Shown: piece after piece, positions 1 through 6,418 of the stretch | How the letters are laid out: each line of letters opens with the position of its first letter | How positions within the stretch are numbered: the first letter of the stretch is position 1 | Origin: Hyphomicrobiaceae bacterium | Lineage (GTDB): Bacteria > Pseudomonadota > Alphaproteobacteria > Rhizobiales > HXMU1428-3 | Reading direction: 5' to 3' | Assembly (NCBI GenBank): GCA_028285025.1 | Contig: JANQQH010000431.1 | Coordinates: 1 to 8,156, forward strand | Length of the DNA stretch: 8,156 nucleotides | The notes under the pieces: model-generated | The model's input: only the letters and a program-made list of their open reading frames with translations | What the model was told of the DNA's origin: nothing | Databases searched by the model: none | Made by a program: the position numbers and the translations under genes

Positions 1-135
1 GCCTGGCGCGCTTTCGACAGTTCCTGGTACAATCTCACCCTCTTCTTGCTGGGTGCGCACACCAAAGGGCAACACCATAAACAAGGCCAACCACCAACAG
101 ATAAAATATGTTGCCAAGGCAAGGGGAAGTTCCAT
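1..135 (-). CDS. DUF1467-family small membrane protein, N-terminal 45 residues (3' end beyond the window)
   Basis: The reading frame starts with ATG at 135-133 and stays open to the window edge, giving 45 residues that begin MELPLALATYFICWWLALF. A hydrophobic, tryptophan-containing membrane segment (about residues 3-25) is followed by LPFGVRTQ and an acidic stretch with EIVPGT. This layout matches the DUF1467 family, small alphaproteobacterial inner-membrane proteins of about 90-100 residues and unknown function, which typically have two membrane helices; the second would lie outside the window. A weak ribosome binding site (AAGAG, 145-149) sits 9 bases before the ATG. In many Alphaproteobacteria this gene follows mce and precedes proS, which fits here. 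The identification rests on the N-terminal pattern and gene order. No function can be given. Confidence 0.82.
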   Translation of the reverse strand, partial: MELPLALATYFICWWLALFMVLPFGVRTQQEEGEIVPGTVESAPG

Positions 136-188
136 TTTATTGTGCTCTTTTCTTATGCATAATGTTCATCATTTATTTGCAAACCGTC

Positions 189-209
189 ATCCCGGGCTTG
201 ACCCGGGAT
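189..209. repeat. Left REP-like hairpin, perfect 8-bp stem
   Basis: ATCCCGGG (189-196) and CCCGGGAT (202-209) form a perfect 8-bp GC-rich stem around the loop CTTGA. There is no T-run on either side, so this is not a standard intrinsic terminator. In a transcript of the minus strand it would lie about 50 bases before the start codon of the DUF1467 gene. Confidence 0.8.
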
Positions 210-309
210 CCATCCAGCGTTTTACGGATGTTTGAACGAAAGCACACTCACCCGCCCAGCTCCCTTTACCTTTGGCGGATTTGTTAACCATCTGCGCATA
301 TCGAAATGG

Positions 310-330
310 ATCGTGAATCAAGTTCAGGAT
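310..330. repeat. Right REP-like hairpin, imperfect copy in inverted orientation
   Basis: On the minus strand this reads ATCCTGAA, loop CTTGA, TTCACGAT: an 8-position stem with one C-C mismatch. It is the diverged inverted counterpart of the hairpin at 189-209 and shares its loop. It lies about 80 bases downstream of the mce stop codon. No T-run follows it. Confidence 0.65.
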
Positions 331-410
331 GACCCTGTTGCAAAACTCTCATCTGCCTCTTCTAGCATTTCATTAATCCCAAACCAATATCTACTTATAA
401 GTCAAACGCT

Positions 411-815
411 CTAGGCTTGCTCTAATTCAACCAGAGTGCCGCAAAAATCTTTTGGATGAAGGAACAAAACCGGCTTGTTATGAGCGCCAATTTTAGGCTC
501 GCCATCTCCCAACACCCGGGCCCCTTCTTGTTGTAACTTATCACGAGCAACGATGATATCATCGACTTCATAACAAATATGATGAATGCCCCCATTTGGG
601 TTGCGCTCTAAAAATTTAGCGATCGGGCTATTCTCTCCCAATGGCTCAAGCAATTCGATTTTGGTGTTTGGCAACTCAATAAAAATGGTTGTCACACCAT
701 GATCTGGCTGATCTTCCTTGGCCGAAATCGTCGCACCAAGAGAATTACGATAAGTGTTCGCTGCAGCATCAATATCAGGCACAGCAATGGCAACATGATT
801 AAGACGTCCGATCAT
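411..815 (-). CDS. mce: Methylmalonyl-CoA epimerase (VOC superfamily)
   Basis: This 134-residue protein interconverts the (S) and (R) forms of methylmalonyl-CoA, linking propionyl-CoA carboxylase to methylmalonyl-CoA mutase and so to succinyl-CoA. It has the two beta-alpha-beta-beta-beta modules of the vicinal oxygen chelate fold: residues about 3-56 starting RLNHVAIAV, and about 75-132 starting GGIHHICYEVDD. Candidate metal ligands by family alignment are His7, Glu54 (in KIELLEP), His78 or His79, and Glu130 in the C-terminal LVELEQA; Glu47 is a candidate catalytic base. The segments KIGAH, KPVLFLHPKD and CGTLVELE are typical of bacterial and mitochondrial epimerases. Length is normal and the gene looks intact. 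A good ribosome binding site (AAGGA, 825-829) sits 9 bases before the ATG. It follows rnj after 112 bases, the widest gap between the main genes. Confidence 0.94.
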   Translation of the reverse strand: MIGRLNHVAIAVPDIDAAANTYRNSLGATISAKEDQPDHGVTTIFIELPNTKIELLEPLGENSPIAKFLERNPNGGIHHICYEVDDIIVARDKLQQEGARVLGDGEPKIGAHNKPVLFLHPKDFCGTLVELEQA

Positions 816-855
816 CTTTGAAAATCCTTAAAACTTACCAATTTTCCTGTTTAAG

Positions 856-885
856 CTTTTACGCTGCAAACCACATTTTTGTCCA
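856..885 (-). promoter_or_regulatory. Possible weak sigma-70-type promoter for mce
   Basis: On the minus strand TGGACA (880-885; 5 of 6 to TTGACA) is followed after 18 bases by TAAAAG (856-861; 4 of 6 to TATAAT). It would give a leader of roughly 30 bases before the mce start codon. Such matches arise often by chance. The rnj/mce gap is the longest among the main genes, so a separate mce promoter is reasonable but unproven. Confidence 0.25.
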
Positions 886-927
886 TTCCCCTTTTGAAGA
901 ATACATCGATAGGGATACCTTACTTTA

Positions 928-2607
928 TTAAACTTGATGCAAATGAATGTTAACCAAAGCCTTCTTGCCCCAAGCATCATAAATGCTCCCGCGCACAGAC
1001 CGGCGCAAAGCCTCCTTTAATTTGGCCAACTCTTTGCGATGTTTGGGCGGCACGCTTTTAAACACACTGTTGATCGCCGTTGTGACCAAATCATCAAGTT
1101 CTGCACCCTCTTCATCAAACGGCAAGCCTTCTTCATGCCAGAGCGGTTCACCAATGATTTTACCTTGATTGTTAATCACCAATGAAACACTTAAACAGCC
1201 AACCGTTGATAACTTGCGTCTATTTCGAACAGCTCGATCATCTTCAAGAATAAAATACCCATCTCTATAAAGCCGCCCTGCTGGTATCTCATCTATAATC
1301 TGAGGCTCAAAAGGGAGCACACTGGCCATAGACCCATTACGCACCAAAGCGACATGCTCAATCCCTTGTTGTTTGGCAAAAGCTTTATGAGATTGCAAAT
1401 GCAACTCTTCGCCGTGAACAGGAATAAGTGTATTAGGCTGAAGCCAATTATAAAGCTGTTCCAATTCACCGCGCCGCGGATGACCTGTAACATGAACCGG
1501 GGCTTGGCTTTCAGTTATGATATTTAAGTCTTGGGCAGCCAACAAATTGATCACATAGCCAACCGACTTTTCATTACCAGGAATGGTACGCGATGAAAAA
1601 ATCACCGTATCATCTTTTGACAATTTGATTTTAGGATGAGAGCCCTCAGCAATCCGCGCAATCGCTGCGCGCCCCTCCCCCTGACTGCCCGTGGCCATCA
1701 CCAGGCAGTCTTTGGCCGGCAAATGTTGGAAATCTTCATCAGATAAAAAGGTATAATCTTCAGGGATATACCCTGTCTCTTTGGCTATGCCCACCACACG
1801 CATTAAGGCGCGCCCAGCCAACACCACATAACGATCAGCGGCATAAGCGGCCTCTGCAATCGATTTGATACGAGCAACATTGGAGGCAAAAGTAGTCACA
1901 ACCACCCGGCGCTTGGCTTGGCCGACAAGCGCCTTTAGCGTTTTGGCCACATCAATTTCTGAAATCGATGTGCCTTCTCGGGTCGCATTGGTGGAATCAC
2001 ACACCAACACATCAACACCTTCTTGCCCCAAAGCTTTCAACCGGTTTTCATCTGTTGGCGGGCCTGAAATCGGGTCTGGGTCTAACTTCCAGTCACCGGT
2101 ATGAAACAAGGTGCCGCTTTGGGTTTTAATGGCCAAGCCAACCGGTTCTGGAATAGAGTGGGCCATTTGCACCACTTCCACAGTAAAGGGTCCAATTTCA
2201 TATGCACTGCCAATCTCCATTTCGATGATTGGCACGCTATCTTCTATACCCTCGCGCTCCAATTTGGCGCGCAACATCGCCGCTGTAAACGCAGTGGCAT
2301 AAATCGGCACGTTTAGGCTTTCCCACAAATCCGGAATCGCCCCATAATGATCTTCATGCGCATGCGTTAAGATGATCGCTTTTAGGTTTTTACCTTGGTT
2401 TTCAGCAAAACGAATATCTGGCAAAATCACTTCAATGCCAGGTTCGCGCGGCGAAGCAAATGTCAGACCCAAGTCAACCATGATCCAACTGTAATCATCA
2501 GGCAAGCCATGGCCATAAAGGGTACAATTCATGCCAATTTCGCCAACGCCGCCAAGCGGGGCCATCACCAGTTCAGCGGTCGGAATTGCTTTTTCATTAT
2601 TATTCAT
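928..2607 (-). CDS. rnj: Ribonuclease J
   Basis: This 559-residue protein is a metallo-beta-lactamase/beta-CASP ribonuclease, a cytoplasmic 5' exonuclease and endonuclease. In Sinorhizobium the homologue takes part in 5' maturation of ribosomal RNA. The N-terminus carries the RNase J hallmark PLGGVGEIGMN (about 17-27). Metal-binding motifs are present: HAHEDH (82-87), His150 in MAHSIPEP, Asp172 in HTGDW, and His398 in PVHGE. The beta-CASP domain lies in the middle (about 220-370), with VTTFASN near 237-243 and the HVTGHPRRGE segment at 372-381. The C-terminal domain runs from about 460 to the end. Length is typical and nothing is missing. The ATG at 2607 is the first usable start; its nearest purine-rich site (AAAGGG, 2622-2627) is 14 bases away, so initiation may be weak. 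Met15 is an alternative start but has no ribosome binding site. birA ends 42 bases upstream. Confidence 0.95.
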   Translation of the reverse strand: MNNNEKAIPTAELVMAPLGGVGEIGMNCTLYGHGLPDDYSWIMVDLGLTFASPREPGIEVILPDIRFAENQGKNLKAIILTHAHEDHYGAIPDLWESLNVPIYATAFTAAMLRAKLEREGIEDSVPIIEMEIGSAYEIGPFTVEVVQMAHSIPEPVGLAIKTQSGTLFHTGDWKLDPDPISGPPTDENRLKALGQEGVDVLVCDSTNATREGTSISEIDVAKTLKALVGQAKRRVVVTTFASNVARIKSIAEAAYAADRYVVLAGRALMRVVGIAKETGYIPEDYTFLSDEDFQHLPAKDCLVMATGSQGEGRAAIARIAEGSHPKIKLSKDDTVIFSSRTIPGNEKSVGYVINLLAAQDLNIITESQAPVHVTGHPRRGELEQLYNWLQPNTLIPVHGEELHLQSHKAFAKQQGIEHVALVRNGSMASVLPFEPQIIDEIPAGRLYRDGYFILEDDRAVRNRRKLSTVGCLSVSLVINNQGKIIGEPLWHEEGLPFDEEGAELDDLVTTAINSVFKSVPPKHRKELAKLKEALRRSVRGSIYDAWGKKALVNIHLHQV

Positions 2608-2649
2608 TGTTTGTTGGCTTGCCCTTTCTTGAGGGTTGACGTCTTTTGG

Positions 2650-3399
2650 TTAAACAAGCTCGCCGCCCGTTATGGTCTTTATTTCATCATTGTCCAATTT
2701 TAATAACAAAGCGCCCTGCTCATTCAGCCCCATAAAACTCCCCCTTATTTGTTTTGGCCCTGATTGGATGGTCAAAGGCGTGCCAACGCGGTGTGCCTTT
2801 TTTAGCCAAGCATCAATAATATCAACGTTGTTATCGCCATGATCCCAACGCTCAAGCCAGGCATTAAAATGAACAGCCAATGCCTCAAACAATTGATCGC
2901 GCGAGGAACTCACACCCAGACTGGCAAGACAGACTGTATCTTTGTTCTCAAGCGCAGGATTAGAGGTGATGTTAACACCAATGCCAATAATCAAATCTGT
3001 TTGATCAACACTGCCAGTGGGTTGAGTTTCAATCAGAATACCCCCCAGCTTGGCATGGTTTGACAAAATATCATTGGGCCATTTCAAGGAAAGGGAAACA
3101 GACCCGTTCGCAATTTCATCAATCGCCTCATAAAGAGCAACACCTGTTAACAGTGAAAGCACAGGCAATTTGTCCGGCTGTGCCCGCACACGCCTAACAG
3201 TGGTGGTGAAAAGATTGCCTTTAACAGAGACCCAATCACGGCCCATCCGCCCGCGTCCCTGGGTTTGTTCATCAGCCAAGACCCAAAAGGGCAAAGCTTG
3301 CCCCTTTCCCAAAAACTGCTTTGCAAGACTGTTGGTTGAACTTAGTTTGGCAAAATGCAGGATTTTCTCATCTTTTTTAAGGTGTTTTGATTGATCCAT
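2650..3399 (-). CDS. birA: Biotin--[acetyl-CoA-carboxylase] ligase, catalytic type without repressor domain
   Basis: This 249-residue enzyme activates biotin with ATP and transfers it to a lysine of carboxylase biotin domains (acetyl-CoA carboxylase AccB, and propionyl-CoA carboxylase where present). Seen in sequence: substrate motif STNS (20-23), the biotin/AMP loop GRGRMGR (48-54), KWPNDI (106-111), KLGGIL (117-122) with the lysine that contacts biotinyl-AMP, and GIGVN (139-143). A small C-terminal SH3-like domain occupies about 205-249. Met52 replaces the second arginine of the common GRGRRGR form. There is no N-terminal winged-helix domain as in E. coli BirA, so it should not act as a biotin-operon repressor. 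The start ATG is the first possible, because an in-frame TAG lies four codons upstream. The gene starts 20 bases after nuoN and is probably cotranscribed with it. Confidence 0.94.
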   Translation of the reverse strand: MDQSKHLKKDEKILHFAKLSSTNSLAKQFLGKGQALPFWVLADEQTQGRGRMGRDWVSVKGNLFTTTVRRVRAQPDKLPVLSLLTGVALYEAIDEIANGSVSLSLKWPNDILSNHAKLGGILIETQPTGSVDQTDLIIGIGVNITSNPALENKDTVCLASLGVSSSRDQLFEALAVHFNAWLERWDHGDNNVDIIDAWLKKAHRVGTPLTIQSGPKQIRGSFMGLNEQGALLLKLDNDEIKTITGGELV

Positions 3400-3400
3400 G

Positions 3401-3404
3401 CTCC
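3401..3404 (-). promoter_or_regulatory. Unusually placed ribosome binding site candidate of birA
   Basis: The only Shine-Dalgarno-like sequence before birA is GGAG, a single base from the ATG, much closer than the usual 5-10 bases. In-frame TAG just upstream rules out an earlier start. Translation may depend on coupling to nuoN, whose stop lies 20 bases before the start codon. Confidence 0.4.
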
Positions 3405-3419
3405 GTTTCTAGCCCGAAC

Positions 3420-4865
3420 TTAAATCGTTGGCAACAAAGCTTTAGCCGCCACTTTGGCCACATCAATCAAAGGACTAGGATAGATAATATAAAACAACAC
3501 AAACAAACCTGACAAGCCTAGCACCATTTTTAGCTGGCTTGGCATCTCTGTAAATTCCTCCTTCGGCTCGTCAAAGAACATGATTTTGATAATACGCAAA
3601 TAATAAAACGCGCCTACCACACTGGCGAGCACACCAATCACAGCCAAAATAAACATGTCTGCTTTCACCGCCGCCACGAAAACATAGAATTTGGCAAAAA
3701 AGCCCGCCAAAGGCGGAATGCCAGCCAATGAGAACATCAAAACAGCTAGCATAAAAGCAGCAGGTAAGTTGGTTTGTGACAAGCCTCGTAAATTATCAAT
3801 ATTTTCAAATGCTTCCTCATCACGCCGCATAGCCAAAATAAGCGCGAAAGTACCAAGGGTCATAACCAGATAAATACTGAGATAAATTAACACGCCCTCA
3901 ACCCCCTCCCTGTTACCAGCCGCCAAGCCAACAAGAGCAAAACCCATATGGCCAATGGATGAATAGGCCATCAAACGTTTAATATTGGTTTGCCCAATCG
4001 CACCAAAAGCGCCAAGTGCCATACTGGCAATTGAGATAAAGACAATAATTTGTTGCCATTGTGTGTTAAGGTCTGGAAAGCCACTATAAATCAACCGTAA
4101 CATCAAACCCATGGCCGCAATTTTTGGGCATGCAGCAAAGAAGGCTGTCACCGGGGTAGGCGCACCTTCATAAACATCGGGCGTCCACATATGAAATGGG
4201 ACAGCAGAAATTTTAAACGCCAAACCCGCAAGCATAAACACCAAACCGATGATCAACCCAATATTCGCGGCCCCTTCAGTCAGGCTTACTTTGGCAATCT
4301 GGTCAAAATAAATAGAACCTGTAAACCCATAAATCATCGAGCTCCCATAAAGCAGCATACCAGAAGACAACGCACCCAGCACAAAATACTTCATCCCAGC
4401 TTCACTAGAGCGCACACTATCACGCTGAAAAGAAGCAATCACATACAAAGACAAACTTTGCAATTCCAGCCCGAGATAAAGAGCAATTAAATCTCCCGCA
4501 GAGATCATCACCATCATACCAAGCAGGGAAAATAAAATGAGTGTTGAATATTCCGGTTTGAAAAGACCCGTTTCACTTAAATAAGTCACGGACATATACA
4601 GCGTGGCAAAACCACCAACTAACACAAGAATTTTTAGCATCCGAGCAAAATCATCAATGACAAAACTGCCATGAAATAAAATCGCATTTGCACCCCAGTC
4701 TTTTACCAAAAATCCAATAACCGCCAAGATAAGAACCAAGCTTAACCCCCAAACAAGCTTAGCGCCGCCCTTGTCTTGAAAAGCACCAACCAACAACAAG
4801 ATCAGAACGCCAACGACCATAATTACCTCTGGCAACAGCAAAGCATATTCACCCAATTGGCTCAT
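3420..4865 (-). CDS. nuoN: NADH-quinone oxidoreductase subunit N
   Basis: This 481-residue inner-membrane protein is one of three antiporter-like proton-translocating subunits in the membrane arm of respiratory complex I. It is hydrophobic throughout, consistent with the 14 helices of the family, and close to the E. coli length of 485. Charged residues of the proton path are visible: Glu134 (LGLELQS), Lys218 (GLAFKIS), Lys248 (ACPKIA), Lys296 (NIKRLMAYSS) and Lys392 (AGFFAKF, equivalent to E. coli Lys395). The segments FHMWTPDVYEGAPTPVTAFF (224-243) and IPPLAGFFAK (383-392) are diagnostic of NuoN. A good ribosome binding site (AAGGA, 4876-4880) sits 10 bases before the ATG. nuoM lies 35 bases upstream and birA 20 bases downstream. 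The gene is intact. Confidence 0.97.
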   Translation of the reverse strand: MSQLGEYALLLPEVIMVVGVLILLLVGAFQDKGGAKLVWGLSLVLILAVIGFLVKDWGANAILFHGSFVIDDFARMLKILVLVGGFATLYMSVTYLSETGLFKPEYSTLILFSLLGMMVMISAGDLIALYLGLELQSLSLYVIASFQRDSVRSSEAGMKYFVLGALSSGMLLYGSSMIYGFTGSIYFDQIAKVSLTEGAANIGLIIGLVFMLAGLAFKISAVPFHMWTPDVYEGAPTPVTAFFAACPKIAAMGLMLRLIYSGFPDLNTQWQQIIVFISIASMALGAFGAIGQTNIKRLMAYSSIGHMGFALVGLAAGNREGVEGVLIYLSIYLVMTLGTFALILAMRRDEEAFENIDNLRGLSQTNLPAAFMLAVLMFSLAGIPPLAGFFAKFYVFVAAVKADMFILAVIGVLASVVGAFYYLRIIKIMFFDEPKEEFTEMPSQLKMVLGLSGLFVLFYIIYPSPLIDVAKVAAKALLPTI

Positions 4866-4900
4866 CGAATTTAGTTCCTTTAATGCTTGAATAGTTAGCT

Positions 4901-6418
4901 TTATGGTTTAAGCGCGTATTTGGCATTATCAATCACCATCAAAGCTTGATTGTAGTCGCCAATCAGTTTTTCAACTGAAACAGACATCACATCCAAAATT
5001 GGCTTAGGATACACCCCAAACAGAATCGTCAACACAATCAAGGGGATAAGATAAGACATTTCCAGCCGGTTCATATCTGCAATTGATTTTAAGTTAGGCT
5101 TTTCCAGGTCGCCAAAAATAACCCGTCTATACAACCACAAAGCGTAGCAAGCTGATAAAATTACCCCACTCGTAGCAACAAATGCCACCCAACTATTAAC
5201 TTTGAAGGTCCCGATTAAGGTCAGAAATTCACCAACAAAGCCACTGGTGCCCGGTAACCCCACATTGGCCATGGTAAAGACCATAAAGGTAAAGGCAAAA
5301 ATCGGCATCCGGTTGACCAAACCACCATAGGCGGCAATCTCTCTGGTGTGCATCCGGTCATAAACCACCCCAACACACAAGAACAAAGCGGCAGAGACCA
5401 AACCATGTGACAACATTTGGAAAATACCACCCTCAATGCCTTGTGTGGTGGCAGCAAACACACCCATGGTTACAAACCCCATATGGGCAACAGAGGAATA
5501 AGCAATCAACTTTTTGATATCTTCTTGCGCCAAAGCCACCAACGAGGTGTAGACAATGGCAATCGCACTCAGCCAAAAAACAATGGGCGCAAATTCTGCG
5601 CTGGCCACTGGGAACATTGGCAAAGAAAAGCGCAAAAACCCATAACCACCCAGTTTCAATAAAATACCTGCCAAAATTACAGAGCCAGCTGTTGGGGCCT
5701 CAACATGAGCATCTGGCAACCAGGTATGTACAGGCCACATCGGCATTTTTACAGCAAAAGAAGCAAAAAAAGCCCCCCACAACCAATATTGCATTGGGAC
5801 AGGAAAATCATAAGCCAGTAGTTTTGGAATATCTGCGGTCCCCGCCTGCCAATACATTGCCATGATCGCGACAAGCATCAAAACAGAACCTGCTAAAGTA
5901 TAAAGAAAGAATTTGAAACTAGCATAAACCCGGCGCTTACCACCCCACACACCAATGATGAGGAACATCGGGATCAAGCCACCTTCAAAGAAGACATAGA
6001 ATAACATCAAGTCTAGCGCACAAAAGACACCAATGACCAACGTTTCCAAAATCAAGAACGCAATCATATATTCACGCACACGATTTTGAACGCTTTTCCA
6101 GCTGGCTAAAACACAAATCGGCATCAAGAAAGTTGTCAGAATCACAAACAACATCGAGATCCCGTCAACACCAACATAATAGGTAAAGATCCCTCCAAAC
6201 CAGGCATGGCGCTCTACAAACTGGAAATCAGCTGTGCTTTTGTCAAAATCAACCCAGATCAGCAAGGAGATTAAGAAAGTAATTGTAGTTGTCCACAACG
6301 CTACATAGCGCGCATTTTGTTTGGCAGCCTCATCTTCCCCGCGGATTAGAAAAATAAAAACCGCCCCGATTAGGGGCAAAAAAGTAACGGCTGATAAAAT
6401 TGGCCAATCAGTCATCAT
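4901..6418 (-). CDS. nuoM: NADH-quinone oxidoreductase subunit M
   Basis: This 505-residue antiporter-like membrane subunit of complex I lies between NuoL and NuoN in the membrane arm. Its length is close to E. coli NuoM (509). Key residues are present: Glu145 in FFEGGLIPM (equivalent to E. coli Glu144), Lys224 in [20 protein letters not shown], Lys255 in LLKLGGYG, the pair Lys302-Lys303 in [10 protein letters not shown], and Glu397 in GFVGEF. That glutamate occupies the place where NuoL and NuoN have lysine, which separates NuoM from its paralogues. Two tandem ATG codons (6418 and 6415) are possible starts. The first overlaps the nuoL stop as ATGA and has the better spacing from the ribosome binding site. 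The overlap implies translational coupling with nuoL. The gene is intact. Confidence 0.97.
   Translation of the reverse strand: MMTDWPILSAVTFLPLIGAVFIFLIRGEDEAAKQNARYVALWTTTITFLISLLIWVDFDKSTADFQFVERHAWFGGIFTYYVGVDGISMLFVILTTFLMPICVLASWKSVQNRVREYMIAFLILETLVIGVFCALDLMLFYVFFEGGLIPMFLIIGVWGGKRRVYASFKFFLYTLAGSVLMLVAIMAMYWQAGTADIPKLLAYDFPVPMQYWLWGAFFASFAVKMPMWPVHTWLPDAHVEAPTAGSVILAGILLKLGGYGFLRFSLPMFPVASAEFAPIVFWLSAIAIVYTSLVALAQEDIKKLIAYSSVAHMGFVTMGVFAATTQGIEGGIFQMLSHGLVSAALFLCVGVVYDRMHTREIAAYGGLVNRMPIFAFTFMVFTMANVGLPGTSGFVGEFLTLIGTFKVNSWVAFVATSGVILSACYALWLYRRVIFGDLEKPNLKSIADMNRLEMSYLIPLIVLTILFGVYPKPILDVMSVSVEKLIGDYNQALMVIDNAKYALKP

Larger units (their letters stand above)
186..333. repeat. Inverted pair of REP-like palindromes (REPIN/MITE-like element)
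   Basis: Two 27-base arms, 186-212 and 307-333, are inverted copies of each other with 20 of 27 positions identical, and 94 bases of unrelated sequence lie between them. Each arm is itself a hairpin with the same five-base loop CTTGA in the matching orientation. The left arm starts GTCATCC and ends GATCCA. It belongs to the type of palindromic repeat (GTCATCC..CTTGA..GGATCC) found scattered between genes in many Alphaproteobacteria. In RNA of the operon sense, three of the seven mismatches become G-U pairs, so the arms could pair at 23 of 27 positions. It lies in the mce/DUF1467 gap, and I see no coding capacity in it. Similar copies elsewhere in this genome are expected but cannot be seen here. 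Confidence 0.75.

Noticed and set aside
177..182. TTGCAA as the -35 box of a promoter for the DUF1467 gene
   Set aside because: No acceptable -10 sequence lies at the right distance; the best match is 4 of 6 at 19 bases.
189..209. The GC-rich hairpin as an intrinsic terminator for mce
   Set aside because: Neither strand has a T-run after the stem; the CTTGA loop and the inverted partner point to a REP-type repeat.
393..402. Perfect palindrome ACTTATAAGT just after the mce stop
   Set aside because: It is ten bases with no loop and no T-run, too weak for a terminator, and such short palindromes are common by chance.
53..414. Two 60-codon plus-strand open frames (53-235 and 232-414)
   Set aside because: They run through the antisense of the DUF1467 start and through the palindromic repeat, resemble no family, and lie opposite to every gene here.
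2395..2703. A 102-codon plus-strand open frame
   Set aside because: It is antisense to the start of rnj and the end of birA; its composition follows from the opposite strand, and it has no recognisable domain.
4191..4490. A 99-codon plus-strand open frame
   Set aside because: It lies wholly inside nuoN on the other strand; the basic, Thr/Gln/His-rich product is typical of the antisense of a membrane protein gene.
5764..5777. A7 followed by GC6 inside nuoM as a slippage or frameshift site
   Set aside because: The nuoM frame stays intact through it and encodes the expected helix; runs of T from Phe-Phe codons also occur at the conserved GFF sites of nuoL and nuoN.
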